Of a DNA stretch of 64,000 bases, positions 7,841 through 16,376 are shown piece after piece. The stretch covers positions 620,001-684,000 of the forward strand of contig JADKJU010000003.1 in assembly GCA_016720855.1 (NCBI GenBank), written 5' to 3'. Positions within the stretch are counted from its first letter, which is position 1, and each line of letters starts with the position of its first letter. The DNA is from Betaproteobacteria bacterium (lineage in GTDB: Bacteria > Pseudomonadota > Gammaproteobacteria > Burkholderiales > Usitatibacteraceae). A program made the translations under genes and the position numbers. The notes below the pieces were generated by a model. That model worked only from the letters and a program-made list of their open reading frames with translations, searched no databases and was not told the origin of the DNA.

Positions 7841-8692
7841 CTACACCCAGTACACGAAGATGAAGAGCAGCAGCCAGACCACATCGACGAAGTGCCAGTA
7901 CCAGGCCACCGCCTCGAAGGCGAAGTGGTGCTCGGCCGTGAAGTGGCCCTTCATCGCGCGAACCAGGATCACGGTGAGCATCACCGCGCCCAGGGTCACG
8001 TGAAAGCCGTGGAAGCCCGTGAGCATGAAGAAGGTCGAGCCGAACACGCCCGTGGTGAGCTTGAGATTCAGCTCGGCGTAGGCATGGACGTATTCGTAGA
8101 TCTGGAACCCCAGGAACGTGAAGCCCAGCACCACGGTGGCGAGAAGCCCGAGGATGAGGCCCTTGCGGTTCCCCATCCTGAGCGCCCAGTGCGCGAAGGT
8201 CACCGTCACGCCCGAGGAGAGCAGCAGGAAGGTGTTGAGTGCCGGGATGCCCCAGGCGTGCATCGGCGAGAACTGCGGCGGCAGGTACGGGCCGGCCGAG
8301 GGCCACTGCGCGCGGAAATCGGGCCACAGGAGCTTGTTGTCCGCGTCTCCCAGCCACGGCAGCGAGTACACCCGCGCGTAGAAGAGCGCGCCGAAGAACG
8401 CGGCGAAGAACATCACTTCCGAGAAGATGAACCAGCTCATGCTCCAGCGGAAGGACATGTCCACCTGCTTGTTGAACAGGCCCGCCTGGCTTTCACGGAT
8501 CACGGTGCCGAACCATCCGAAGAGCATGTAGATCAGGATCGCGATACCGACCCCGAACGGCGTCCATCCCGAGCCGATGCTGTTCATGAGGAGGACCCCG
8601 CCGATGGCCATCAGCAGGAGCGCGATCGATCCCACGATCGGCCAGTGCGACGGGGGTGCGAAGTAGTAGCCGCCAGGTTGTGCGTTGCCCAC
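7841..8692 (-). CDS. ctaE: Cytochrome c oxidase subunit III
   Basis: 283-residue integral membrane subunit of the aa3 oxidase with seven hydrophobic segments. Family features include YYFAPPSHWPIVGS at the start, the WSMSWFIFSEVMFFAAFF segment with the conserved glutamate, and FHGFHVTLGA and WYWHFVDVVWL near the end. Last structural gene of ctaC-ctaD-ctaG-ctaE, separated from DUF2970 by about 43 bp. Confidence 0.97.
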   Translation of the reverse strand: MGNAQPGGYYFAPPSHWPIVGSIALLLMAIGGVLLMNSIGSGWTPFGVGIAILIYMLFGWFGTVIRESQAGLFNKQVDMSFRWSMSWFIFSEVMFFAAFFGALFYARVYSLPWLGDADNKLLWPDFRAQWPSAGPYLPPQFSPMHAWGIPALNTFLLLSSGVTVTFAHWALRMGNRKGLILGLLATVVLGFTFLGFQIYEYVHAYAELNLKLTTGVFGSTFFMLTGFHGFHVTLGAVMLTVILVRAMKGHFTAEHHFAFEAVAWYWHFVDVVWLLLFIFVYWV

Positions 8693-8735
8693 GATATGAC
8701 TCCCTTGGAATTCCCGAATCGAAACCGTTGCCTGC

Positions 8736-8909
8736 CTACCGCGTGACGAGCTTCACGAGACCGAGGAGGGCGAGCACGAGGATCAGCGCCGAGACGACTC
8801 CCGCTGCGATCACCGCCTGCGGCGTGATGCGCTTGGCGTCCTTGTCGTACTCCGCCTTCTTCCTGATGCCGAAGAAGCTCCAGAAGACCGCCTTGAAGGC
8901 GTCCATCAT
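8736..8909 (-). CDS. Small DUF2970 protein
   Basis: 57 residues beginning MMDAFKAVFWSFFGIRKKAE, with one hydrophobic helix (ITPQAVIAAGVVSALILVLA) and a short basic tail. The FWSFFGIRK start and single membrane helix are those of DUF2970, found between ctaG and ctaE in betaproteobacteria. The ATG overlaps the ctaG stop as ATGA, which fixes its start. Function unknown. Confidence 0.88.
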   Translation of the reverse strand: MMDAFKAVFWSFFGIRKKAEYDKDAKRITPQAVIAAGVVSALILVLALLGLVKLVTR

Positions 8910-9439
8910 GTCGCGCTACCCGCCGGCTGCTCGAAGAAAGTGTACGAAAGCGAGATCGTCGTCATGTCCTTCGGGGCCTTCGGGCTCACGAGGAACACGA
9001 CGGGCATCACCTTCTCCTCACCTGCCGCGAGCGTCTGGTTGGAGAAGCAGAAGCAGGCCTGTTTCTCGATGTACTGGGCGGCATTCGCCGGCGCCGCGTT
9101 CATGATCGCGTGCGCAGTCACCGGCCGGCCGAGCGTGTTCACGACCCGGTAGCTCACCGTGACGAGCTGCCCGGGGTGCAGCTTCACCTCCGGCTCGAGC
9201 GCCTCGAAGCGCCACGGCAGCCCCGCGCTCGAGGCCACCAGCTCCACCGTCACGGAGCGGCTCGCGTCCACCTGCGTGTTGGCGCTGCCCACCACGCGGC
9301 CCTGCGTGATGCCCACCGCGTCGCAGAACTGCCGGTACATCGGCACCATCGCGAAGCCGAAGCCGAGCATCGTCACCGCGATGACGAGGAGCTTCCCCAT
9401 CATCTGGCGGTTGCGGGCGTCGAGGGTGGCGTCCATCAA
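8906..9439 (-). CDS. ctaG: Cytochrome c oxidase assembly protein CtaG (Cox11)
   Basis: Membrane-anchored periplasmic copper chaperone that delivers copper to CuB of subunit I. The 177-residue protein has an N-terminal membrane anchor (KLLVIAVTMLGFGFAMVPMY), the conserved YRQFCDAVGI sequence and the copper-binding ACFCFSNQ motif (CFCF). It is coupled by 4-bp overlaps to the small protein upstream and DUF2970 downstream. Confidence 0.96.
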   Translation of the reverse strand: MMDATLDARNRQMMGKLLVIAVTMLGFGFAMVPMYRQFCDAVGITQGRVVGSANTQVDASRSVTVELVASSAGLPWRFEALEPEVKLHPGQLVTVSYRVVNTLGRPVTAHAIMNAAPANAAQYIEKQACFCFSNQTLAAGEEKVMPVVFLVSPKAPKDMTTISLSYTFFEQPAGSAT

Positions 9440-9573
9440 CCGGTGAACTTGAGCACGTAGGTGAGGTAGATGGCCGCCACCAGCGCGGCGAGCACGACGG
9501 CCGTGACCACGGCATTGCGCTTCTGCCCCGGGGTGGGCTTGTGTCCCTCGGCCATGGCGTGCGGCGCGTTCAC
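9436..9573 (-). CDS. Small membrane protein of the cytochrome oxidase operon
   Basis: 45 residues from a GTG overlapping the ctaD stop (GTGA), or 39 from the ATG at 9555. The sequence is a basic start (KPTPGQKRNAV) followed by one hydrophobic helix ending in YLTYVLKFTG, the pattern of the small assembly proteins encoded between ctaD and ctaG in this class. Its stop overlaps the ctaG ATG. Neither start has a clear ribosome-binding site; coupling favours the GTG. Confidence 0.78.
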   Translation of the reverse strand: MNAPHAMAEGHKPTPGQKRNAVVTAVVLAALVAAIYLTYVLKFTG

Positions 9574-11165
9574 TTGACGACCGGAGCCGTCTCGAACGTG
9601 TGGTACGGCGCCGGGCTCGGCAGGTGCGTCCACTCGAGCGTGTCGGCGCCTTCCCACGGGTTGTCCGCCGCCTTGCGGTCCGAGCGGATGCACTCGATCA
9701 CGATGTAGAGGAAGAGCAGCTGCGAGAACCCGAAGATGAACGCGCCGATCGAGGACACCATGTTCCACTCCGCGAACTGCAGCGCGTAGTCGGGAATGCG
9801 CCGGGGCATGCCCGCGAGCCCGAGGAAGTGCTGCGGGAAGAAGGCGACGTTGAATCCGATCACCGACAGCCAGAAATGCAGCTTGCCCAGGCCTTCGTGG
9901 TACATGTGGCCCGTCCACTTCGGGAGCCAGAAGTACACGCCCGCGAAGATCGCGAAGAGCGCGCCCGAGACCAGCACGTAGTGGAAGTGCGCCACCACGT
10001 AGTAGGTGTTGTGGATCGTGATGTCCACCGGTGTGATGGCGAGCACGAGGCCGGAAAAGCCGCCGATCGCGAACAGGCACAGGAACCCGATCGAGAAGAG
10101 CATCGGCGTCTCGAAGGTCATCGAGCCCTGCCACATCGTGGCGATCCAGTTGAAGATCTTCACGCCCGTGGGCACGGCGATGAGCATCGTCGCGTACATG
10201 AAGAAGAGCTGTCCCGCCGCGGGCATGCCCACGGTGAACATGTGGTGGCCCCAAACGATGAAGGACAGGATCGCGATCGAGGCCGTGGCGTACACCATCG
10301 AGGCGTAGCCGAAGAGGGGTTTCCTCGCGAACGCCGGGATGATCGCCGAGATCACGCCGAAAGCCGGCAGGATCATGATGTAGACCTCGGGGTGCCCGAA
10401 GAACCAGAAGATGTGCATGAACATCGTGGGGTCGCCGCCGCCGGCCGCGTTGAAGAACGACGTGCCGAAGTGGCGGTCGGTGAGAAGCATCGTCACGGAA
10501 CCGGCGAGCACCGGCATCACGGCGATGAGCAGGTACGCGGTGATGAGCCAGGTCCACACGAAGAGCGGCATCTTCATGAGGGTCATGCCCGGCGCGCGCA
10601 GGTTCAGGATCGTGGTGATGATGTTGATCGAGCCCATGATCGAGGACGCGCCCAGGATGTGCACTGCCAGGATCGTCATGTCGACCGAGATGCCCTGTTG
10701 GATGATGAGCGGGGGATAGAGCGTCCAGCCCGAGGCGGCCGCGCCGCCGGGGACGAAGAACGAGGACACCAGCAGGATCGCCGCCGGCACCACGAGCCAG
10801 AAGCTCCAGTTGTTCATGCGCGGGAAGGCCATGTCGGCCGCCCCGATCTGCATCGGGATGAGCCAGTTCGCGAACCCCACCCACGCCGGCATGATCGCGC
10901 CAAATACCATCACCAGGCCGTGCACGGTGGTCAGGGAGTTGAAGAACTCCGGGTTCAGGAACTGGAGCCCCGGCTGGAAGAGCTCGGCGCGGATGAGCAG
11001 GGCCATCACGCCGCCGGTGAGGAACATCGCGAACGAGAACCACAGGTACAGCGTACCGATGTCCTTGTGGTTCGTCGTGAAGAGCCAGCGCTTGAGCCCG
11101 GCGGGATGGGCGTGGTCGTGCGCGTGGTCGTCGTGGTGGTCGTGGGCGGGGGCAGCTGCGCTCAT
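9570..11165 (-). CDS. ctaD: Cytochrome c oxidase subunit I
   Basis: 531-residue catalytic subunit with twelve membrane segments that holds heme a, heme a3 and CuB. Visible motifs are WFFGHPEVYIMILPAFG (CuB His and the His-Tyr cross-link region), WGHHMFTVG (CuB His pair) and HNTYYVVAHFHYVL (heme a3 and a ligands). The first 25 residues are very His/Asp-rich (AHDHHDDHAHDHAH), possibly metal-binding. It sits between ctaC (36 bp upstream) and the small membrane protein gene (overlapping). Confidence 0.98.
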   Translation of the reverse strand: MSAAAPAHDHHDDHAHDHAHPAGLKRWLFTTNHKDIGTLYLWFSFAMFLTGGVMALLIRAELFQPGLQFLNPEFFNSLTTVHGLVMVFGAIMPAWVGFANWLIPMQIGAADMAFPRMNNWSFWLVVPAAILLVSSFFVPGGAAASGWTLYPPLIIQQGISVDMTILAVHILGASSIMGSINIITTILNLRAPGMTLMKMPLFVWTWLITAYLLIAVMPVLAGSVTMLLTDRHFGTSFFNAAGGGDPTMFMHIFWFFGHPEVYIMILPAFGVISAIIPAFARKPLFGYASMVYATASIAILSFIVWGHHMFTVGMPAAGQLFFMYATMLIAVPTGVKIFNWIATMWQGSMTFETPMLFSIGFLCLFAIGGFSGLVLAITPVDITIHNTYYVVAHFHYVLVSGALFAIFAGVYFWLPKWTGHMYHEGLGKLHFWLSVIGFNVAFFPQHFLGLAGMPRRIPDYALQFAEWNMVSSIGAFIFGFSQLLFLYIVIECIRSDRKAADNPWEGADTLEWTHLPSPAPYHTFETAPVVK

Positions 11166-11201
11166 TTCGGAACTCCGATTTCTTGAATCCGTTGGGTGGG
11201 G

Positions 11202-12380
11202 CTACTTGCGGGCGGCCTTGACCTCGGCAGGCTGGATGGCCTCGCCTGTCTTGTTGCCCCAGGCATTGCGCGTGTAGGTGATGACCGAGGCGAGCTCGCT
11301 GTCGGAAAGGCGCGCGAAGGAGGCCATCGCCGTGTTCGGCTTGCCGTGGAGCACGAGCGCCAGCTGGGCGGCCTTCGGTCCCGTCACCACCTTGGAGCCG
11401 TCGAGGGGCGGGAAGGCCGGCGGCAGTCCCTTGCCCGTGACCTGGTGACAGGCCACGCAGTTGGCGGCGAAGACCTTCTCCCCGTTCGCCTTCAGCTCAT
11501 CGGCCGTCCACTTCTTGTTGGGGTCGTCCGCGGGGACGGCCGCGGCCGCAACGGCGGCATGCGCCGCCTCGGCCTGCGGCATCTTCGCCTTCTGTTCCTT
11601 CACCCACGCGGCATACTCATCGGGGGTCTTGGCGATCACCACGATGGGCATGTAGCCGTGCTCCTTGCCGCAGATCTGGCTGCACTGGCCGCGGTACCTG
11701 CCCGGCTTGTCCGCCGTGAACCAGGTGTCCTTCACGAAGCCGGGGATGCCGTACTGGTTCACGCCGAGCTGCGGGACGTACCAGCCGTGGATCACGTCGT
11801 TGGACGTGATGAGGAGGCGCACTTTCTTGCCGACCGGCACCACCATCGGGTTGTTCACCTCGAGGAGGTAGTCGGCGTTCTTCTTGTCGCCCTTCTTCTC
11901 CCACTCCTCGATCTGCGAGCGCGGGGTCGCGAGCAGCGAGTTGAATTTCACCCCGTCCTGGAGATAGTCGTACTCCCACGCCCACTGGTAGGCCGTCACC
12001 TTGATGGTGAGGTCCGGGTTGGAGGCATCCTTCATCTCCAGCACCGTCTTGGTCGCGGGATAGGCCATGCCGATGAGGATGAGGAACGGGATCACCGTCC
12101 AGATGATCTCGACGGTCGTGTTCTCGTGGAACTGGGCCGCCTTCGCGCCCGCGGCCTTGCGGTGCTTGAACACCGAATAGAACATCGCGCCGAAGACGAG
12201 AACGAAGATCGCCACGCAAACCCAGAGGATGGCCCAGTGCAGGTCGTAGATCTGGCGGGCGATCGGAGAGGCCGGCGGGAGGATGTCGACGTCGTAGGCG
12301 GCGTTCGCCGTGGCGGCCGTCGCAAGCGCGGCGGACAGGACGGCGTTTCGGAAGGTATTGCGAAGCATGTCGAGGCCCAT
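11202..12380 (-). CDS. ctaC: Cytochrome c oxidase subunit II with fused cytochrome c domain
   Basis: 392 residues: signal sequence, two membrane segments, a cupredoxin domain with the CuA motif CSQICGKEHGYMP, and a C-terminal cytochrome c domain with the heme site CVACHQ. The fusion marks a caa3-type layout in which electrons can pass from the fused heme c to CuA. The ATG at 12380 is used; the internal ATG at 12368 (MLRNTF) is an alternative. First gene of the operon; the upstream gap holds a likely promoter. Confidence 0.96.
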   Translation of the reverse strand: MGLDMLRNTFRNAVLSAALATAATANAAYDVDILPPASPIARQIYDLHWAILWVCVAIFVLVFGAMFYSVFKHRKAAGAKAAQFHENTTVEIIWTVIPFLILIGMAYPATKTVLEMKDASNPDLTIKVTAYQWAWEYDYLQDGVKFNSLLATPRSQIEEWEKKGDKKNADYLLEVNNPMVVPVGKKVRLLITSNDVIHGWYVPQLGVNQYGIPGFVKDTWFTADKPGRYRGQCSQICGKEHGYMPIVVIAKTPDEYAAWVKEQKAKMPQAEAAHAAVAAAAVPADDPNKKWTADELKANGEKVFAANCVACHQVTGKGLPPAFPPLDGSKVVTGPKAAQLALVLHGKPNTAMASFARLSDSELASVITYTRNAWGNKTGEAIQPAEVKAARK

Positions 12381-12486
12381 GTTTTCCGTCTTTTCAAGTC
12401 AGGTCCAGGTCGCCGGCAGCCGGCGGCCAAGTTCCGCGGCCCGTTGTCGCAGTCAAGGCGGGCAGGCGCCGGGAAGGCAGCCGCGA

Positions 12487-12516
12487 ATTCTAGCCGATGA
12501 CCTTGATCCAGCGCAA
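12487..12516 (-). promoter_or_regulatory. Putative ctaC promoter with FNR/ANR-like site
   Basis: On the minus strand TAGAAT (12492-12487) could be a -10 box. The plus-strand sequence TTGATCCAGCGCAA at 12503-12516 matches the FNR/ANR consensus TTGAT-N4-ATCAA at 8 of 10 positions. Its centre lies about 20 bases upstream of the proposed -10, a position more consistent with repression than activation. The -35 is weak. Read by eye only. Confidence 0.4.
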
Positions 12517-12526
12517 AGATACCTTC

Positions 12527-12763
12527 CTACCGGGGGGTACCTGAACCCGGCCCTTCGTCGCCGTCACTGTCGGTGGCGGGCGTGTCCGGATGCTCTGCCT
12601 TGAGGGGTATCCGGTAGGCCTCCGAGGCCCAGGCGCCCAGGTCGATCTGGCGGCAACGCTCCGAGCAGAAGGGTCGCCAGGGATTGGCGGGGGAGTATGC
12701 GGCAGGCACGCCGCAACGGGGGCAGTTGACGAGCCTCGCGGGCCGCTCGGGTGCGCCGCTCAC
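12527..12763 (-). CDS. yacG: DNA gyrase inhibitor YacG (zinc-binding)
   Basis: 78-residue protein with a four-cysteine zinc site, CPRCG and CSERCRQIDLGAWASEAY, the signature of YacG, which binds GyrB. The GTG at 12763 overlaps the zapD stop (GTGA); the next in-frame valine before CPRCG is GTC and cannot start. The acidic C-terminal tail is typical. The zapD-yacG order downstream of coaE is conserved in beta- and gammaproteobacteria. Confidence 0.93.
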   Translation of the reverse strand: MSGAPERPARLVNCPRCGVPAAYSPANPWRPFCSERCRQIDLGAWASEAYRIPLKAEHPDTPATDSDGDEGPGSGTPR

Positions 12764-13515
12764 AGGTTGCAGAAGGCGAGGTCGAAGGCCACGTCGTGCT
12801 CGAACACCCGGCTCTTCTGCACCCCTTCCGGAACGAGGAAGCGGATGTTGAGCGCGTACTTGTTGGCGCTGATCTCGGGCACGCAGGCCAGCGCCACGGG
12901 CAGCCAGAGGCGAAGCATCTGGGCCGGCTTTTCGCCCGGGCCCTGCTGGAACACGCCCTGGGTTGCGACAAGGGAAGAGGTGCGGCCGCTCTCGCGAAGC
13001 ACCTTCAGCACGATGGACAGGGCCGCGTGCACCGGATCGATGGGGCGGATCCACCCCATGAGATCGGCACGACGCGCATCCGGAGGCCGGTTCATCCAGT
13101 AGTGGTAGGAGGGCAGGTCGAATTCACTCGTGCCGCCGGGGATGCCGGCCCGCTGCTTGATCGCCATCAGCCACTCGTTCTCGCGCAGGTTCTGGCCGGT
13201 CTTGCCGGACAGGCCGTGCAGGTTCGAGAAGGTGCGGTCGATCTCCGTGAGGATGTGGTCGAGCTTTTCCTCGGAAATCGCCGGGTTGGCACGCAGGGCG
13301 TCGAGAAAGGTGCGCTGGCGGTCCAGTTCCTGGAGCAGGTCGCTCTTCAGGTCGGCGCGGCTCGCCACCTCGATGATCTCGAAGATTCCGGTCAGGCAGG
13401 CGTGGTGATCGTGCGCGCTGTCATGCTGCAGGAAGAAATGCACGCGCTCGTAGAGATCCTCGAGCCGAAGCAGCGTGCGCACGCGTTCGTTCAGGGGATA
13501 TTCGTAGATGATCAC
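12760..13515 (-). CDS. zapD: Cell division protein ZapD
   Basis: Binds and bundles FtsZ filaments. The 251-residue product from the GTG at 13515 starts VIIYEYPLNERVRTLLRLE, close to the E. coli ZapD start (FEHPLNEKMRTWLRIE), and keeps LLQELDRQR, GIPGGTSEFDLPSYHYW and the FLVPEG region. No ATG lies near the homologous N-terminus, so GTG is chosen although the frame stays open further upstream. It overlaps yacG by 4 bp. Confidence 0.93.
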   Translation of the reverse strand: MIIYEYPLNERVRTLLRLEDLYERVHFFLQHDSAHDHHACLTGIFEIIEVASRADLKSDLLQELDRQRTFLDALRANPAISEEKLDHILTEIDRTFSNLHGLSGKTGQNLRENEWLMAIKQRAGIPGGTSEFDLPSYHYWMNRPPDARRADLMGWIRPIDPVHAALSIVLKVLRESGRTSSLVATQGVFQQGPGEKPAQMLRLWLPVALACVPEISANKYALNIRFLVPEGVQKSRVFEHDVAFDLAFCNL

Positions 13516-13603
13516 GGCCGCGCGGAGCCCCTGGGTGACGGGACGACTTTCGGGATCGCAGGATTGTGGGGCATCCGTCCCATCCTTGACAAATGACCGT
13601 GTT

Positions 13604-14209
13604 TCACCGGGGTTCGCCCGCCGCGCAAAGCCGCGCGTGCAGGCGCTCGCATTGCGCCTGGAGCGCAGCGACGTCGCCGCCGTTCCAGAGCACCTCGTCG
13701 GCCGACTGCAGCCGCCGCCAGCGCGGCCACTGGGTCGCCATGATGGCACGGACCTCGGCAGGCGAGAGCCCCGAGCGGGCGACCGTGCGCCGGACCTGGA
13801 TCTCCTCGTCCAGGTCCATCACGACGACGCGGTCGACGCGGCCGGCGTGGGAACCCGATTCGAGAAGCAGGGGCACCGCGAGAATCGCGTACGGGCCGGT
13901 GGCCTGCGCGAGCTGCCGGGCCGACTCCTCTCGGATGAGCGGATGCAGGATCGCTTCCAGCCGGGCGCGGGCCGCGGGGTCGGAGAAAGCCAGCTTGCGC
14001 ATCGCCGCGCGGTCGAGGGCGCCGCCGGGCGGGACCAGTGTTTCGCCGAAGGCGTCGCGAAGGGAATCAAGCGCCGCCCCGCGGGCCGCCGTGAGGCCGC
14101 GCGAGATTTCGTCGGCGTCGATCACCGCGGCTCCCAGCTTGGCGAGGATTCCGGCAGCCGTGGATTTGCCCGAGCCGATTCCTCCCGTGAGCCCGACCGG
14201 AAGCTTCAC
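13604..14209 (-). CDS. coaE: Dephospho-CoA kinase
   Basis: Final step of CoA synthesis: phosphorylates the 3'-OH of dephospho-CoA. 201 residues from the GTG overlapping the pilD stop (GTGA). P-loop GLTGGIGSGKST (about 6-17), DADEISR and the VPLLLESG lid region are all present. CoaD, which makes its substrate, is encoded at the left edge of the window. Confidence 0.95.
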   Translation of the reverse strand: MKLPVGLTGGIGSGKSTAAGILAKLGAAVIDADEISRGLTAARGAALDSLRDAFGETLVPPGGALDRAAMRKLAFSDPAARARLEAILHPLIREESARQLAQATGPYAILAVPLLLESGSHAGRVDRVVVMDLDEEIQVRRTVARSGLSPAEVRAIMATQWPRWRRLQSADEVLWNGGDVAALQAQCERLHARLCAAGEPR

Positions 14210-15075
14210 GCCGGGAACCGACCGAGGTACGCAATGACCGCCTCGCGGCCCCAGAAAAGCGCCACTAGCCCGCCCGCGGCGAGGTACGGCCCGAACGGGA
14301 TGCGGGCATCGCGCCCCTTGCCCGCAAGCCAGATCATGGCGACCCCGATGATGGCGCCTGCCCCAGCCGACACCAGCAGGATGAGCGGCAGGGTCTGCCA
14401 TCCCGTCCAGGCCCCGAGAGCGGCCAGCAGCTTGAAGTCGCCGAAGCCCATGCCTTCCTTGCCGGCCAGGAGCTTGAACCCCCAGTAAACGCTCCACAGC
14501 AGCAGGTAGCCGGCGGCGGCCCCCAGCACCGCGGAACGCAGGTCCACGAACAGCCCGAAGACGTTCACGAGCAGCCCCAGCCACAGGAGGGGCAGCGTGA
14601 TGCGGTCGGGCAGGAGCTGGGTATCCAGGTCGATGGCCGCGGCCGCGATGAGCGCCCAGGTGAAGACAAGCGCCGCCGCAAGCGCCGGCCCCCAGCCGAA
14701 GCGCCAGGCGAGGAAGGCGGAAGCAAGGCCGGTGAAGAGTTCGACCAGCGGGTAGCGCACGCTGATGGGCGCCTTGCACGCGGCGCACTTTCCCCCCAGC
14801 GCGATCCAGCTGGCGAGCGGGATGTTCTGCAGCGCGGTGATCGGCGTCCCGCAGGAGGGGCATCGCGAGCGCGGCGTGACGAGGTCCAGCTTTTCGGCCG
14901 GCGCGACCTCCCTGCCCTCGAATTCCGCGCAGTCCGCGCGCCACTCCGCCTGCATCATGACCGGCAACCGGTGGATCACCACGTTGAGGAACGAGCCCAC
15001 GGTGAGCCCGAGCAGGCCCGTGGCGATCGCCAGGAGCGCGGGGGAGGACTGCAGCAGGGAAAGATCCATCGTCAT
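14206..15075 (-). CDS. pilD: Type IV prepilin peptidase/N-methyltransferase
   Basis: 289-residue polytopic aspartyl protease that cleaves and methylates type IV prepilins. It has the cytoplasmic zinc-binding pairs CPSCG and CAACK (needed in the long, methylating form) and the two catalytic aspartate motifs, AIDLDTQLLPD and GMGFGDFKLLAALGAW. It follows pilC but a strong terminator lies between them; it overlaps coaE by 4 bp. Confidence 0.96.
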   Translation of the reverse strand: MTMDLSLLQSSPALLAIATGLLGLTVGSFLNVVIHRLPVMMQAEWRADCAEFEGREVAPAEKLDLVTPRSRCPSCGTPITALQNIPLASWIALGGKCAACKAPISVRYPLVELFTGLASAFLAWRFGWGPALAAALVFTWALIAAAAIDLDTQLLPDRITLPLLWLGLLVNVFGLFVDLRSAVLGAAAGYLLLWSVYWGFKLLAGKEGMGFGDFKLLAALGAWTGWQTLPLILLVSAGAGAIIGVAMIWLAGKGRDARIPFGPYLAAGGLVALFWGREAVIAYLGRFPA

Positions 15076-15081
15076 CCGCTC

Positions 15082-15118
15082 AAAAGAAAGCGGGCGCGGA
15101 AATCGCTTTCCGCGCCCG
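15082..15118 (-). terminator. Intrinsic terminator between pilC and pilD
   Basis: Read on the minus strand: 12-bp perfect stem (CGGGCGCGGAAA and its complement, 15118-15107 and 15102-15091) with a 4-base loop, followed by CTTTCTTTT. It stands 20 bases after the pilC stop and just before pilD, so most pilBC transcripts should end here. Confidence 0.8.
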
Positions 15119-15138
15119 TTGCATCGTCCGTTTCCGGG

Positions 15139-16365
15139 TCAGACCGCGGAACCCATCTTGAAGATCGGCAGGTACATGGCGATCACGAGGCCGCCGATGA
15201 GGCCGCCGAGCACCACCATGATGAGGGGCTCCATCAGTGAGGAGAGCGCCTCCACGGCCTCGTCCACCTCGGCCTCGAAGAAGTCGGCCACCTTGGAGAG
15301 CATGGAATCGAGCGCACCCGACTCCTCCCCGATGGCGGTCATCTGCAGCACCATGCTCGGGAAGACGTTGGTGTTCTGCATCGACACCGTGAGGCCCGTG
15401 CCCGTCGAGACCTCCGCCTGGATGCGCTTGGTCGCCTCGTAGTACACGTAGTTGCCGGCGGCGCCCGCCACGGAGTCCAGCGATTCCACGAGGGGAACGC
15501 CCGCCGCGAACATGGTCGAGAGCGTCCGGCACCAGCGCGCGATCGAGGCCTTGCGCACCACTTCGCCAAGGACCGGGATGCGCAGCATGAGGCGGTCCAG
15601 GCCGTTCTGCATCTTCGCGGAGCGCTTGTAGGTGTACATGATGAAATACACGGCGCCGAAGATGCCGCCGAAGATGAGGTACCAGTTGGCGACGAAGAAG
15701 TCCGAGATCGCCATCACCACCTGGGTGGGCATGGGGAGGTCGGCGCCGAACCCCTTGAACAGGTCCCTGAAGGTCGGAATCACGAAAATCATGATCACCG
15801 ACGTGATGACGAGCGCGATCACGATGATCGACACCGGGTAGAAGAGGGCGCTCTTGATCTTGCCCTTGATGGCGAGGATCTTCTCCTTGTAGCTCGCGAG
15901 ACGCTCGAGGAGGGTGTCCAGGATGCCCGCCTGCTCGCCGGCGCCCACCAGGTTGCAGAAGAGCGCGTCGAAATGCTGCGGGTACTTGCGGAAGGCGGTC
16001 GAAAGGGACGACCCCGTCTCGACTTCGGTCTTGATGTCGAGCAGCAGCTTGCCCACGGCAGGATTGCTGTGGCCCTTGCCCACGATGTCGAAGGCCTGCA
16101 GGAGCGGCACGCCCGCCTTCATCATCACCGCGAGCTGGCGCGTGAAGATCGTGATGTCCTTGTCCGTGACCTTGGAGCCGCCGCGTTGCGACACCTTCTT
16201 CACGCTCGAGACCTGGATGCCCTGGCGCCGCAGCGTGGCCATCACGACGTGTTCGCCACCGGCGCGCACCTCGCCCTTCACGATCTTGCCGGTCTTGTCC
16301 TTGCCGCTCCACGAATAGTTGTAGAGCTTGACGTCCTTGCTGTCCTTCTTGGCTAATGCTGCCAT
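15139..16365 (-). CDS. pilC: Type IV pilus inner membrane platform protein PilC
   Basis: 408-residue GspF-family protein that anchors the pilus assembly ATPase. Two GspF repeats are visible, each with the pattern of a cytoplasmic helical bundle (FTRQLAVMMKAGVPLLQAFD and WCRTLSTMFAAGVPLVESLD) and three hydrophobic membrane segments. The ATG at 16365 is preceded by AGGGGGG. It follows pilB by 11 bp. Confidence 0.96.
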   Translation of the reverse strand: MAALAKKDSKDVKLYNYSWSGKDKTGKIVKGEVRAGGEHVVMATLRRQGIQVSSVKKVSQRGGSKVTDKDITIFTRQLAVMMKAGVPLLQAFDIVGKGHSNPAVGKLLLDIKTEVETGSSLSTAFRKYPQHFDALFCNLVGAGEQAGILDTLLERLASYKEKILAIKGKIKSALFYPVSIIVIALVITSVIMIFVIPTFRDLFKGFGADLPMPTQVVMAISDFFVANWYLIFGGIFGAVYFIMYTYKRSAKMQNGLDRLMLRIPVLGEVVRKASIARWCRTLSTMFAAGVPLVESLDSVAGAAGNYVYYEATKRIQAEVSTGTGLTVSMQNTNVFPSMVLQMTAIGEESGALDSMLSKVADFFEAEVDEAVEALSSLMEPLIMVVLGGLIGGLVIAMYLPIFKMGSAV

Positions 16366-16376
16366 GTCCGTCCCCC

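Noticed and set aside
9600..11186. Long plus-strand frame of about 528 codons opposite ctaD
   Set aside because: It is the antisense of a clear oxidase subunit I; the product is very rich in Arg, His, Glu and Asp with no domain, as expected for a shadow of GC-rich codons.
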